Shown one piece after another: positions 8,861 to 17,046 of a stretch of DNA of 64,000 bases (positions within the stretch are counted from its first letter, which is position 1; each line of letters starts with the position of its first letter). Source of the stretch: Streptomyces sp. NBC_01276 (GTDB taxonomy: Bacteria > Actinomycetota > Actinomycetes > Streptomycetales > Streptomycetaceae); assembly GCF_041435355.1 (NCBI RefSeq), contig NZ_CP108443.1, forward strand, positions 372,001 through 436,000, given 5' to 3'. A program made the translations under genes and the position numbers. The notes beneath the pieces were generated by a model. It saw only the letters and a program-made list of their open reading frames with translations, did no database searches and was not told the DNA's origin.

Positions 8861-10327
8861 TCATCGGCCCTGCCGGCCCCGACCCGGCTCGCTGGTCGTG
8901 GCCGTGGCCGCGACGGCGTCGATCTCGGGCGGGCGTTGGCGGGCGAGAGCGATGGCGGTCAGGGCGGTGACCGCCATCGCGGCGATGCCGATCAGCGCTG
9001 CGGTGGTGTAGGCGTGGTCGTTCGGGAAGAGATGACCGGTGTCGGTGTCGGTGTCGGTGCCGGTGGCCAGCACCAGGCCGCCTGTCGCGCTGCCCAGGGA
9101 GTACCCCACGCTGCGGACGACGTAGTTGAAGCTCATCGCGCTCGACGTCTCGCTCTTGGGCGTGACGGCCAGGATGACGCCGGGCATGGCCGCTGAGAAG
9201 CCGCCCACGCCGAAGCCCAGCACACCCATCGCGATGAGCAGTTCGGCCAGGTTCGACCGGGCCGCGGCGAAGAGGACGAATCCGCCGCCGACGATGACGG
9301 CGCTGCCGGCCAGGAGTACGGGTGCGTCGATCAGCGTCCGGACCCGGGGCGTGAGTCTGCCGGCGACGAACCCCAGCACCGAGAACGGGACGAGGACCAG
9401 CCCGGCGACGAAGGTGGTCAGCCCGAAGCCGTAGCCGGCGCCGTGTGGCGTCTGGGCGTACCGCGTGATGAGCGTGAGCAGGAGGTACATGCCGCTCCCG
9501 CCGACGAACATGGCGATGTTCGCGCCGGCGACCGCCGGGTGCCGCACCGCCCGGACATCGACCAGGGGCGCCTCGCTGCGCAGCTCGGAGGCGGTCCAGA
9601 CGCACAGCAGGAGCACGGCGGCGACGGCGAGGATCACCGCCACGGCGAGGTGACGGCTCCACAGGCTCCGCTGGCCGGCCAGGAACAGGACGAGGAACAG
9701 CCCGCCCGCCAGGACGAGCGCCCCCGGAACGTTCACGTGAGCGGAGCGGCCTTCGGGAGCCGCGGGTATGGAGCGCCACGCGGTCAGGAAGGCGACAGCG
9801 GTGACGAGCAGACCGAATCCGTAGGCGGCCCGTACGCCGCCGATCTCGGCGAGCAGTGCGGTGAGCGGGTAGCCGACGCCGGCGCCGATGATCGAGACCA
9901 CCGAGATCAGGGCGATCGTCGCCGTGCTGCGCTCCTCGGGAAGATGGTCCCGGGCCACGCCCATCATCAGCGCCGTCAGCCCGAGCCCGACGCCTTGGGC
10001 CGCCCTGCCGATGAGCAGCCCCGCGAACGGCAGCGGCAGCACGGTCAGCGCACTGCCGACGACGACGATCGCCAGCGTGGCGAGGACCGTGGCCCGTCGG
10101 TGCGGGCCGGCTCCGAGCCGGCCGAGGACGGGCGTGGAGACGGCGCCGCTCAGCAGTGCGACGGTCAGCGTCCACTGCGCGCTGTCGAGCGACACGTGGA
10201 ACGTGGTCGCCACACTGGTGATGAGCGGCGTCCCGAGGCTGGCGACCGCCGCCACGACCAGGGCGATGAACATCAGGGCGGGGCCCAGCAGCCGCGCCTC
10301 GGAGCCCTCCGGGGTGCGTCCCGTCAC
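8861..10327 (-). CDS. MFS drug-efflux-type transporter
   Basis: The 488-residue product is a major facilitator of the DHA type, expected to export small molecules by proton antiport across the cytoplasmic membrane. From the GTG at 10327 at least twelve hydrophobic segments follow. Family signatures are seen: TFHVSLDSAQWTLTVALLSG (segment 2), PVLGRLGAGPHRRATVL (the A-like loop), and LLIGRAAQGVGLGLTALMMG. The start overlaps the stop of the marR gene as GTGA, so the two genes are translationally coupled and probably co-transcribed. A short GTDTDTDTG repeat lies in a late loop. The substrate cannot be predicted. Confidence 0.85.
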   Translation of the reverse strand: MTGRTPEGSEARLLGPALMFIALVVAAVASLGTPLITSVATTFHVSLDSAQWTLTVALLSGAVSTPVLGRLGAGPHRRATVLATLAIVVVGSALTVLPLPFAGLLIGRAAQGVGLGLTALMMGVARDHLPEERSTATIALISVVSIIGAGVGYPLTALLAEIGGVRAAYGFGLLVTAVAFLTAWRSIPAAPEGRSAHVNVPGALVLAGGLFLVLFLAGQRSLWSRHLAVAVILAVAAVLLLCVWTASELRSEAPLVDVRAVRHPAVAGANIAMFVGGSGMYLLLTLITRYAQTPHGAGYGFGLTTFVAGLVLVPFSVLGFVAGRLTPRVRTLIDAPVLLAGSAVIVGGGFVLFAAARSNLAELLIAMGVLGFGVGGFSAAMPGVILAVTPKSETSSAMSFNYVVRSVGYSLGSATGGLVLATGTDTDTDTGHLFPNDHAYTTAALIGIAAMAVTALTAIALARQRPPEIDAVAATATTSEPGRGRQGR

Positions 10328-10782
10328 CGCTTCGGCCCTTCGCGGTCCTGGCTTTCGAGCTCTGCCAGGTGCGCCAGGGCCGGAAGCGCCGCCACCAGGG
10401 CCTCGACCTCGTCGGCGGCGAGTTCGTCGACCAGCCGCGCGAGCGCATCGACGCCCGCCCGGCGCCGCGTCTGAACGTACGACGCGCCGGCCTCGGTCAG
10501 GCACACCAGCGTGACCCGCTTGTCGGACGCGTCGCCCCGCCGCTCGACCAGTCCGGATTCCTCCATCACCCGGACCAGCACGGTCATCGCGGGCTGGGTG
10601 ACACCCTCGGTCACGGCCAGATCGGTGATGCGTCGCGGGCCGGTCCTGTGCAGGGTGGCCAGGGTGGCGGCGGACGTGATGCTCATATCGCGCGGAAGGC
10701 GTCGCACAGCCCTGGTGGCCAGCCCGTAGAGGGCCGACCCGATCGCAGTGGATGCGCCACGAGTGGCGTCTTGACGGCTCAT
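10324..10782 (-). CDS. MarR-family regulator of the MFS operon
   Basis: The 152-residue product has the winged-helix MarR fold. The recognition helix region is RRITDLAVTEGVTQPAMTVL (about residues 50-70), followed by the wing RRGDASDKRVTLVCLTEAG and the C-terminal dimer helices. It is the first gene of the unit with the MFS transporter, and by family habit would repress it until a ligand binds. The ATG has no good Shine-Dalgarno sequence, and the AT-rich promoter region lies immediately upstream, so the message may be leaderless. Confidence 0.88.
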   Translation of the reverse strand: MSRQDATRGASTAIGSALYGLATRAVRRLPRDMSITSAATLATLHRTGPRRITDLAVTEGVTQPAMTVLVRVMEESGLVERRGDASDKRVTLVCLTEAGASYVQTRRRAGVDALARLVDELAADEVEALVAALPALAHLAELESQDREGPKR

Positions 10783-10787
10783 GCATG

Positions 10788-10814
10788 AAGCATACAGTTT
10801 TTATATGAATGCTT
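10788..10814. promoter_or_regulatory. Probable MarR operator/promoter
   Basis: AAGCAT at 10788-10793 and ATGCTT at 10809-10814 form an inverted repeat inside an AT-rich stretch. Its AT-richness is striking in this GC-rich window. It sits directly in front of marR, where the -10/-35 region should be, which is the normal place for MarR autoregulation. Binding is inference. Confidence 0.5.
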
Positions 10815-11161
10815 TATATATCTCTCGCCCCGAACGCCGTGCCCCGGCCCCGCACCCGGCGCACCAGACGGCGGTCGCCGTCGGCGTCATGGCGGACGCC
10901 GTGCGCCGCGCCCTGGCCGAAGACCGAGCCGAGGACGACATCACCACCCGCTGGGCGGTGCCGGACGGCATCCGCGCCCATGCGCGCGTCGTCGCCGCCG
11001 ATGGCGCCGGCGGCTGGCGGACACCCGGCGAGGTTCGGATGAGGCCGTGTCTCCTCCTGCGTGGACGGGCTGGAATGCCCGCCATCGCCGACCCCGTCGA
11101 CCGGGAGGCCTTCGTATCCGTCTCCGGCACGTTCCCCCGTCGCCGGGATCAAGCAATCTGA
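10805..11161 (+). pseudogene. N-terminal fragment of a nicotinate-nucleotide pyrophosphorylase-like (nadC/modD) gene
   Basis: From the ATG at 10805, codons 35-65 read MADAVRRALAEDRAEDDITT then AVPDGIRAHARVVAADGAG. This matches the start of quinolinate phosphoribosyltransferases (VxxALxEDxxxGDxTTxxxVP). The catalytic barrel is absent, and the rest of the frame has no recognisable content. It is a truncated remnant transcribed divergently from marR. Confidence 0.5.
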
Positions 11162-11181
11162 AGGTCAATTCGAAGCCGGAC

Positions 11182-11307
11182 ATGTCCGGCCGAATATCCG
11201 ACCCTGAGAGGCTGGCTGCCTACGACAAGCTGGCCGTTGCGGCCAGGCCCGGTTATCGGCGGACGCCGTTCGCGGTTGTCGGTTCGTTGAGCGGCAAAGG
11301 GGGGCCG
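11182..11307 (+). pseudogene. DUF1330-like N-terminal fragment upstream of phzF
   Basis: About 40 codons (SDPERLAAYDKLAVAARPGY, then TPFAVVGSL) resemble the beginning of small DUF1330 proteins. The frame continues without a stop into the PhzF coding sequence, but a strong ribosome-binding site and ATG at 11308 mark a separate start. It is probably a remnant of a neighbouring gene joined by a deletion. Confidence 0.35.
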
Positions 11308-12177
11308 ATGTCCTGGCCGGATGTCACGGTGGTCGATGCGTGCGTGCGGCGCGACGGCCGGGGCGGCAGCCCCACGGCCGTCACCGACGACGACCCGGCG
11401 GCGACGGGCGCGGACCGGCGTGCGGTCGCCGCTGCGGCCGGCACCTCGCACGCCGCGTTCCTCGGCCCGGAGCGGACGCCCGACGGCGGCCGGCCGGTCC
11501 GGTTCTTCACCGCCACCGCCGAACTGTCCGGCTGCGGCCACGGCACCGTTGCCGCGCAGGCCGTCCGGTTGACCCGCACCGCCCTGGACGAGCTGAACGA
11601 CCGCCAGCACACCGGCGGGCGCACGTTCGACACCGTCGCGATCCGCCGACCCACCGGCATCGAGGTGTGGTTCGACCAGGGCCTCGTCGCGCTGCGTCAC
11701 CCGGCACCGGACGAGCGCGCCGCGGTCGTCGCCGCGCTCGGGCTCACCGCGGACGACCTGCATCCGACCGACGCGCCACGGATCGCCGCGCCCGGCGCAC
11801 CACGCATGCTGGTACCGGTCCACGACCGGTCGGCGCTGCTCCGAGTCTGCCCACACCTCGGCAGGCTGGCGGCGGCGTGCCGGCGGTACGGGCTCCTCGG
11901 CTGTTTCGTGTATGTACCGCCGGTGGGCGACCGACCGGGTGCGGCGCGGATGTTCGCGCCGGCGATCGGTGTCGACGAGGACGTCGCCAACGCCAACAGC
12001 ACCGGCTGCCTGGCCGCCCACCTGCTCGACACGACAGGGGCGCAGACGGTCGCGATCGAGGTGGAGCAGGGCGACGCCCTCGGGCGACCGGCCAGCGTGC
12101 TCGCTTCGGCCCGACGCGGGCCGGCGGGCATCACGACCCGGGTCGGCGGGTTGGCGGTGGTCCGCGACGGGCACTGA
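11308..12177 (+). CDS. PhzF-family isomerase/epimerase-like protein
   Basis: The 289-residue product belongs to the diaminopimelate-epimerase-fold PhzF family, whose members isomerise small metabolites or act in secondary metabolism. The start is set by AAAGGGGGG just before the ATG. Visible family motifs are VTVVDACVRRDGRGGSPTAV at the N-terminus, RFFTATAELSGCGHGTVAAQ in the first half, and ANANSTGCLAAHLLDTTGA in the second (the GxGTGCxAAYL equivalent). Length is normal. The substrate is unknown. The gene stands alone, with fragments of other genes directly upstream. Confidence 0.8.
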   Translation: MSWPDVTVVDACVRRDGRGGSPTAVTDDDPAATGADRRAVAAAAGTSHAAFLGPERTPDGGRPVRFFTATAELSGCGHGTVAAQAVRLTRTALDELNDRQHTGGRTFDTVAIRRPTGIEVWFDQGLVALRHPAPDERAAVVAALGLTADDLHPTDAPRIAAPGAPRMLVPVHDRSALLRVCPHLGRLAAACRRYGLLGCFVYVPPVGDRPGAARMFAPAIGVDEDVANANSTGCLAAHLLDTTGAQTVAIEVEQGDALGRPASVLASARRGPAGITTRVGGLAVVRDGH

Positions 12178-12195
12178 GGCGACGTTGGGTATAAA

Positions 12196-12462
12196 ACTGC
12201 CGGACGTCGGTTACGCAGGGGTCTCCGACCGCGATCGCGGTGGCCTCTTCGGCGTCGAAGTGGGGAGGCGGGCGCCGGAGGCGAGGCGGCAGCCGCCCGC
12301 GTGGCCGGTGGTGCACTCGACCTGGCAGCCGAGTTCGCGCAGCTGGTCGATGCCGTGGCGCACGGTGCGGCCGGTGGCTCCGAGCCGGTCGGCGAGGTCG
12401 GCGCCGGGCCACTCGTGGCACCGTCCCGTCCCGCCCATGTGAGCGGTGCGAGACGGATCATC
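12196..12462 (-). pseudogene. YafY/WYL-type regulator, N-terminal remnant
   Basis: On the minus strand WPGADLADRLGATGRTVRHG then IDQLRELGCQVECTTGHAGG is the HTH_11 part of YafY-type WYL-domain regulators. One frame shift later comes FDAEEATAIAVG, the next conserved block of the same family. The WYL ligand domain is absent. The gene is truncated and frameshifted. Confidence 0.65.
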
Positions 12463-12687
12463 CGGCGTCGGGGAGAGTCATCGTGCCCGACGGGCTCCCA
12501 GTGCCCCAGCGCGCCAAACGGCCAGGCGCGCACCCCTGCGGACGGCTGCTTCAGCCCGTGCCGGACGGGAGGAGACGCGGGGTGACGCGGCCCGCCCCGC
12601 TTCAGGCGCATCAGCCCGGTCCGGGGAAGGGATGGCCGCAGGGCCTTTGGCACTGAGGCGGAACGACCGGGCCGGGCCGCGGCGGCG

Positions 12688-13191
12688 TCAGCTGCGGATG
12701 TCCTTGAGCTGCCGGTTCATCCGGGCGAGGAAGTCCACGACGGTGTGCAGCTGTTCGGGGGTGAAGTGGCTGCGCGCCTCGTCGGTGGCCGTGGCCAGCG
12801 GGCGGAAGTACTCCCGAGCCACCCGGCGGCCTGCCTCGGCGTAGTGAAGGTGGACGACGCGCCGGTCGTCGGCGGCCCGCACCCGCCGGATGTGCCCGGC
12901 GGCCTCCAGACGGTCCAGGCACGCGCTGGTGGCGCCGCTGGTGAGGTTCATGTGCCGTGCCAGCCTGCCGGGGGTCATGGGGCCGGCGCTCTGGCCGGGC
13001 GGGGTGTTCTCGGCGTCCAGGATGGCGATCAGGGCCTGGACGTCGGTCAGGTGGAGTCCGTGAGCCTGGGCGAATTCCTGGGCGATGCGGTTGAACTCGG
13101 CGTTCATCCGGCGCAGAAGCAGAGCGAAGGAGTGCATCCCGATCGGGTCGTCCGGGGGAAGTGAAGGCGAGGAGGCGGCGGGGCGGGTCAT
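12688..13191 (-). CDS. MarR-family regulator, divergent from the MMPL exporter
   Basis: The 167-residue product has the MarR winged helix: MTPGRLARHMNLTSGATSAC as the helix-turn-helix (about 90-110), RLEAAGHIRRVRAADDRRVV as the wing, and dimerisation helices at both ends. The N-terminal helix LLLRRMNAEFNRIAQEFAQA leads in. It faces the MMPL gene across 73 bp, the usual layout for a repressor that controls both itself and the exporter. The second half of the protein is complete, with no frame damage. Confidence 0.88.
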   Translation of the reverse strand: MTRPAASSPSLPPDDPIGMHSFALLLRRMNAEFNRIAQEFAQAHGLHLTDVQALIAILDAENTPPGQSAGPMTPGRLARHMNLTSGATSACLDRLEAAGHIRRVRAADDRRVVHLHYAEAGRRVAREYFRPLATATDEARSHFTPEQLHTVVDFLARMNRQLKDIRS

Positions 13192-13205
13192 GGATCCATC
13201 ATAAG

Positions 13206-13224
13206 ATCTCTCGATGATTGAGAT
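13206..13224. promoter_or_regulatory. Probable MarR operator between marR and the MMPL gene
   Basis: ATCTC at 13206-13210 and GAGAT at 13220-13224 form an inverted repeat (core TCTCgatgattGAGA) in the 73-bp divergent intergenic region. A TTGACC stretch follows at about 13234. Position and symmetry suit a MarR dimer; regulation is inferred. Confidence 0.5.
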
Positions 13225-13264
13225 ACTTTATGGTTGACCTAGTTGTCTGGTACCGAGGAACGAC

Positions 13265-15379
13265 ATGAGGAACACACCGCGCTGGGCCCGCTGGCTCGTC
13301 CCGGCCGTACTCGTGCTGGCCTGGCTCGCCGTCGGCGGGGGCACCGGCCCCTACGCCGGGCGGCTGGGCGAGGTCTCCAGCAACGACCGGGCCGCATTCC
13401 TGCCGCGCAGCGCCGAGTCCACCGGCGTCCTTGATGAGCAACGGGCGTTCACGCAGTCCGAAACGGTGCCGGCCATCGTGGTGTGGACCAGCTCCGACGG
13501 CCCGCTGACGCAGGTCCAGCTGGAGGCGGCCACCACAGCAGTCGCCGGGCTGGGCAGACTTCCCGGAGTCGCGGGCGCCCCCTCGCCCGTCCTGCGCTCC
13601 CAGGACGGGCAGGCGCTGCAGGCGGTGGTGCCGCTCGCCCCCGACCTGGGAGACAAGACCCCCCAGGTCCTTGCCGACATCGCAAAGAGCGCCGAGGGCG
13701 TGCCCGGCACCACCACTCGGATCGCAGGGCCGGCGGCCACCCAGGCCGATCTCGCGGACGCCTTCGCCGGCATCGACGGGATCCTGCTCGGCGTCGCTCT
13801 CGCCGCGGTGCTGCTGATCCTGCTCCTGGTCTACCGCAGCGTCCTGCTGCCCTTCGTGATCATCATCGGCGCGGTGTTCGCCCTCGGTCTCGCCTGCGCG
13901 ATCGTCTACGTCCTCGCCGACCGCGGCACCGTGCGCGTCGACGGCCAGGTCCAGGGAATCCTTTCCATCCTGGTGATCGGAGCCGCGACCGACTACGCAC
14001 TCCTCCTCGCGGCCCGCTTCCGTGAAGAACTCGCCACCCGTGGCGACCGTGCCGCCGCCGCCCTGGTCGCCCTGCGCCGCTCGGCGGGAGCCGTCACCGC
14101 GAGCGCGGCCACCGTCGCCCTGGGCCTGCTCGCGCTGCTCGCCGGCGACCTGACCAACAACCGGGCCCTCGGGCCGGTCGGGGCGATCGGCATCGTCTGC
14201 GCCGTCCTGGTCACCTTGACCTTCCTGCCCGCCGTCCTCGCCTTGCTGGGCCGCGCGGCCTACTGGCCGGCCACCCCCAAACCGGCCGACGCCACCACCG
14301 AGGGCCACCGCCTGTGGAAGCGCGTCGCCGCCCTGATCGACCGAGCCCCACGGCGTGTGTGGGCCGCAACCACCGTGGCACTCCTGGCTCTCGCCGCGTT
14401 CGCCCCCTCCCTGTCCTCCACCGGCGTCCCCCTCGACGAGATCTTCGTCAACGACGCGCCCTCGGTCCAGGCGCAGCAGACCCTCGGCCGTCACTTCCCC
14501 GGCGGATCCGGAAACCCCACCGTGATCATCGCCAGCGTCTCCCACGCCGACGAGGTGGCCACCGCGGCGAAGACCACCAGGGGAGTCGCCGCCGCGAACG
14601 TCGTGACCGCTTCGGGCGGGCCCAGATCAGGCGAACCCCTGGTCAGAGACGGCCGGGTGCGCATCGACGTCACCCTCAAGGCCGCAGCCGACAGCGACGG
14701 CGCCAAGGACACCGTCGCCCGCCTCCGCGAACAGGTACACGCTGTCGCCGGCGCAGACGCGCTCGTCGGCGGATACACCGCCCAGCAATACGACACCCAG
14801 CAGACCGCCGTCCGGGACCGCACCGTCATCGTGCCGATCGTCCTCGCGATCATTCTGTTCATCCTGGTGCTGCTGCTGCGCTCCCTGCTGGTACCGCTGC
14901 TGCTGGTGGTGACCGTTGCCCTGAACTTCGCGGCCACGCTGGGAGTGTCGGCACTGGTCTTCACCCATCTGCTCGGCTTCAGCGGCACGGACGCCTCCGT
15001 CCCCCTCTACGGGTTCGTCTTCCTCGTCGCCCTCGGGGTGGACTACAACATCTTCCTGATGTCACGGGTGAGAGAGGAGGCCCTCCTGCACGGCACCCGG
15101 CAGGGCGTCCTTCGCGGGCTGACCACCACCGGCGGCGTGATCACCTCGGCAGGCGTGGTCCTGGCGGCCACCTTCGCCGCACTGATGGTCATTCCCCTGG
15201 CCTTCCTCGTGCAGATCGCCTTCATCGTCGCCTTCGGCGTACTCCTCGACACCCTCGTGGTCCGCTCCCTCCTGGTCCCGGCCCTGGTCATCGACATCGG
15301 TCCCCGCGCCTGGTGGCCGAGCGCTCTCGCCCGCGAGCCCCGCCCGGCATCCGCCGAGAAGACCACCGGGCGCGTGTGA
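13265..15379 (+). CDS. MMPL/RND-family membrane transporter
   Basis: The 704-residue protein is an MMPL-type RND permease of the cytoplasmic membrane; relatives export lipids or hydrophobic drugs using the proton gradient. GAGGA lies 5 bases before the ATG. The first membrane segment is WLVPAVLVLAWLAVGG, followed by an extracellular domain (about 50-180). Next come a five-segment bundle with LVIGAATDYALLLAARFREE (the D-Y motif of RND transporters), a second extracellular domain (about 390-510), and a second bundle with FLVALGVDYNIFLMSRVREE. The protein is complete. Control by the divergent MarR gene is likely. Confidence 0.9.
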   Translation: MRNTPRWARWLVPAVLVLAWLAVGGGTGPYAGRLGEVSSNDRAAFLPRSAESTGVLDEQRAFTQSETVPAIVVWTSSDGPLTQVQLEAATTAVAGLGRLPGVAGAPSPVLRSQDGQALQAVVPLAPDLGDKTPQVLADIAKSAEGVPGTTTRIAGPAATQADLADAFAGIDGILLGVALAAVLLILLLVYRSVLLPFVIIIGAVFALGLACAIVYVLADRGTVRVDGQVQGILSILVIGAATDYALLLAARFREELATRGDRAAAALVALRRSAGAVTASAATVALGLLALLAGDLTNNRALGPVGAIGIVCAVLVTLTFLPAVLALLGRAAYWPATPKPADATTEGHRLWKRVAALIDRAPRRVWAATTVALLALAAFAPSLSSTGVPLDEIFVNDAPSVQAQQTLGRHFPGGSGNPTVIIASVSHADEVATAAKTTRGVAAANVVTASGGPRSGEPLVRDGRVRIDVTLKAAADSDGAKDTVARLREQVHAVAGADALVGGYTAQQYDTQQTAVRDRTVIVPIVLAIILFILVLLLRSLLVPLLLVVTVALNFAATLGVSALVFTHLLGFSGTDASVPLYGFVFLVALGVDYNIFLMSRVREEALLHGTRQGVLRGLTTTGGVITSAGVVLAATFAALMVIPLAFLVQIAFIVAFGVLLDTLVVRSLLVPALVIDIGPRAWWPSALAREPRPASAEKTTGRV

Positions 15380-15903
15380 GCCCTCCGGGACGCCGCACGT
15401 CAACAGCAGAAGCCGACGACGGTGACCAACGACCGTCCAGCCGGCCGCTGTCGTCGTCCTGGCTGACCGTCCTCGCGGGCACGACGGGCAGGCCAGGGGA
15501 AGTCCGCAGACGAAACGATGCGGTCGCGGCGGGCGGCGGGCGGCCGGCGGCGGTGACGTCGTAGGCGGGGGCGACCGCGCCCCCTCGGCACCGGAGAGCA
15601 CCGCACTCGGTGGCCACGGACGTTGCGGCGGCCTCAGGCAACAGGCGCCAGGCGCGGTGTGACGCGGGGCGTGTCCTCGCGGCGCCGCCGGCGTTGGTCG
15701 GATGAGGCGTGCGTGGGTCGGCGATGGCGTTCCCCGCCCCGCACCGGGCCGCATCCTCAGCGACGGCGGCATCGGCCTCGTCGGCGCGTCCCTGCCGGTT
15801 TCGGGTGCCGGTCGTCCGCGGCACGGCAGGGGCTGAGAGGGGCCGTCCTGCGCGTCGGCATGATGTGGGGCGGGGGCGCAACGGAGAGAGGAAGACCAAG
15901 GGC
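15380..15903. other. 524 bp without a recognisable gene
   Basis: Open frames on both strands are compositional only and no domain or start signal stands out. The last 20-30 bases before 15904 (GGAGAGAGGAAG) belong to the ribosome-binding region of the next gene. Confidence 0.45.
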
Positions 15904-16878
15904 ATGGCACACATCGGTGACATCGAGAAGGCGTGCGGCGTGCTGCGTGCCGGGGGCCTGGTGGCCCTGCCGACCGAGACCGTCTACGGTCTGGGCGCCA
16001 ACGCCGAGGACCCGGTAGCCGTCGCGCGGATCTTCCAGACCAAGGGACGACCCCCCACCCACCCGCTGATCGTCCACATCGCCGCCGCCGAGCAGCTGGA
16101 CGAGTGGGTCGAAGAGGTGCCCGCGGCCGCGCGCCTGCTGGCGCGGCGCTTCTGGCCCGGACCGCTGACACTGGTCCTGCGGCGCGGCCGGAGGGTCCCC
16201 CTGGAGGCGACCGGCGGGCTGGAGACGGTGGCAGTACGCGTGCCCGACCATCCCGTCGCCCTCGCGCTGCTGTCGGCTTTCGGAGGTGGCGTCACGGCTC
16301 CGTCCGCCAACCGCTTCGGCGCGGTCAGCCCCACCACCGTGGATCACGTCCGCGCGGAGCTCGGTGACGCCGTCGACTTCGTGCTGGACGGCGGACCCTG
16401 CGAGGTCGGCGTCGAGTCGACGATCGTCGACGTCACCGGCGAGAACCCGGCCATCCTGCGGCCCGGCGGGGTGACGCGTGAGGACCTCGAAGCGGTGCTG
16501 GGATGCCCGGTCGAGGTCCCTGCGACAACCGGCGTGAGGGTCCCCGGCCAGCACCCCTCCCACTACGCCCCGCGGGCGCGGGTCGCCCTCGTCGAGCCGG
16601 AGAAGCTCGTCGCCGAAGCCGAGCTCGCCCAGGGGGCCGGGTACCGGGTGGGAGTCCTTCTTCCTCCGGCTCTCGCCACCGCTCGGGTGAAGGCGCACGC
16701 GGTGATTGCCCTCCCCGGTTCGATGCATGCCTACGCACAAGGGCTGTATGGCTTCCTGCGGGACCTCGACCAGTACGGGTGCGACCTCATCATCACCTCC
16801 CTGCCCGCCGAGGAGGGCCTGGGAAGCGCGATCGCCAACCGACTCCGCCGTGCCGCAGGTCCCCGGCCCACGGCGTGA
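15904..16878 (+). CDS. L-threonylcarbamoyladenylate synthase, Sua5 type
   Basis: This 324-residue YrdC/Sua5 enzyme makes threonylcarbamoyl-AMP from threonine, bicarbonate and ATP, the first step of the t6A37 tRNA modification. The YrdC domain occupies about residues 1-205, with GGLVALPTETVYGLGANAED, RIFQTKGRPPTHPLIVHI, RRFWPGPLTLVLRR, VTAPSANRFGAVSPTT and VGVESTIVDV. The Sua5 linker HPSHYAPRARV and C-terminal domain follow. The ATG at 15904 fits the family start. In a Streptomyces this would probably be an extra copy beside the housekeeping gene, and I see no t6A partner genes here. Confidence 0.9.
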   Translation: MAHIGDIEKACGVLRAGGLVALPTETVYGLGANAEDPVAVARIFQTKGRPPTHPLIVHIAAAEQLDEWVEEVPAAARLLARRFWPGPLTLVLRRGRRVPLEATGGLETVAVRVPDHPVALALLSAFGGGVTAPSANRFGAVSPTTVDHVRAELGDAVDFVLDGGPCEVGVESTIVDVTGENPAILRPGGVTREDLEAVLGCPVEVPATTGVRVPGQHPSHYAPRARVALVEPEKLVAEAELAQGAGYRVGVLLPPALATARVKAHAVIALPGSMHAYAQGLYGFLRDLDQYGCDLIITSLPAEEGLGSAIANRLRRAAGPRPTA

Positions 16879-17046
16879 GCGAGGCCAAGGCCGGGGGCGG
16901 TCAGGATCCGGCGCCAAGCACACCATCAAGGCGGGGAGACGACGAGCCGTGCGCTGCCGCCGGCCGGCCGGTAGGACAGCCCCACCACGCCGAGGCGAGC
17001 GCAGGGACCTCGGGGTGCGACCGGCCGGCCCCGACGGGCACGCGGG

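Noticed and set aside
13199..14545. A 448-codon minus-strand open frame in the MMPL gene
   Set aside because: It overlaps a complete, well-recognised transporter and has no protein-like pattern.
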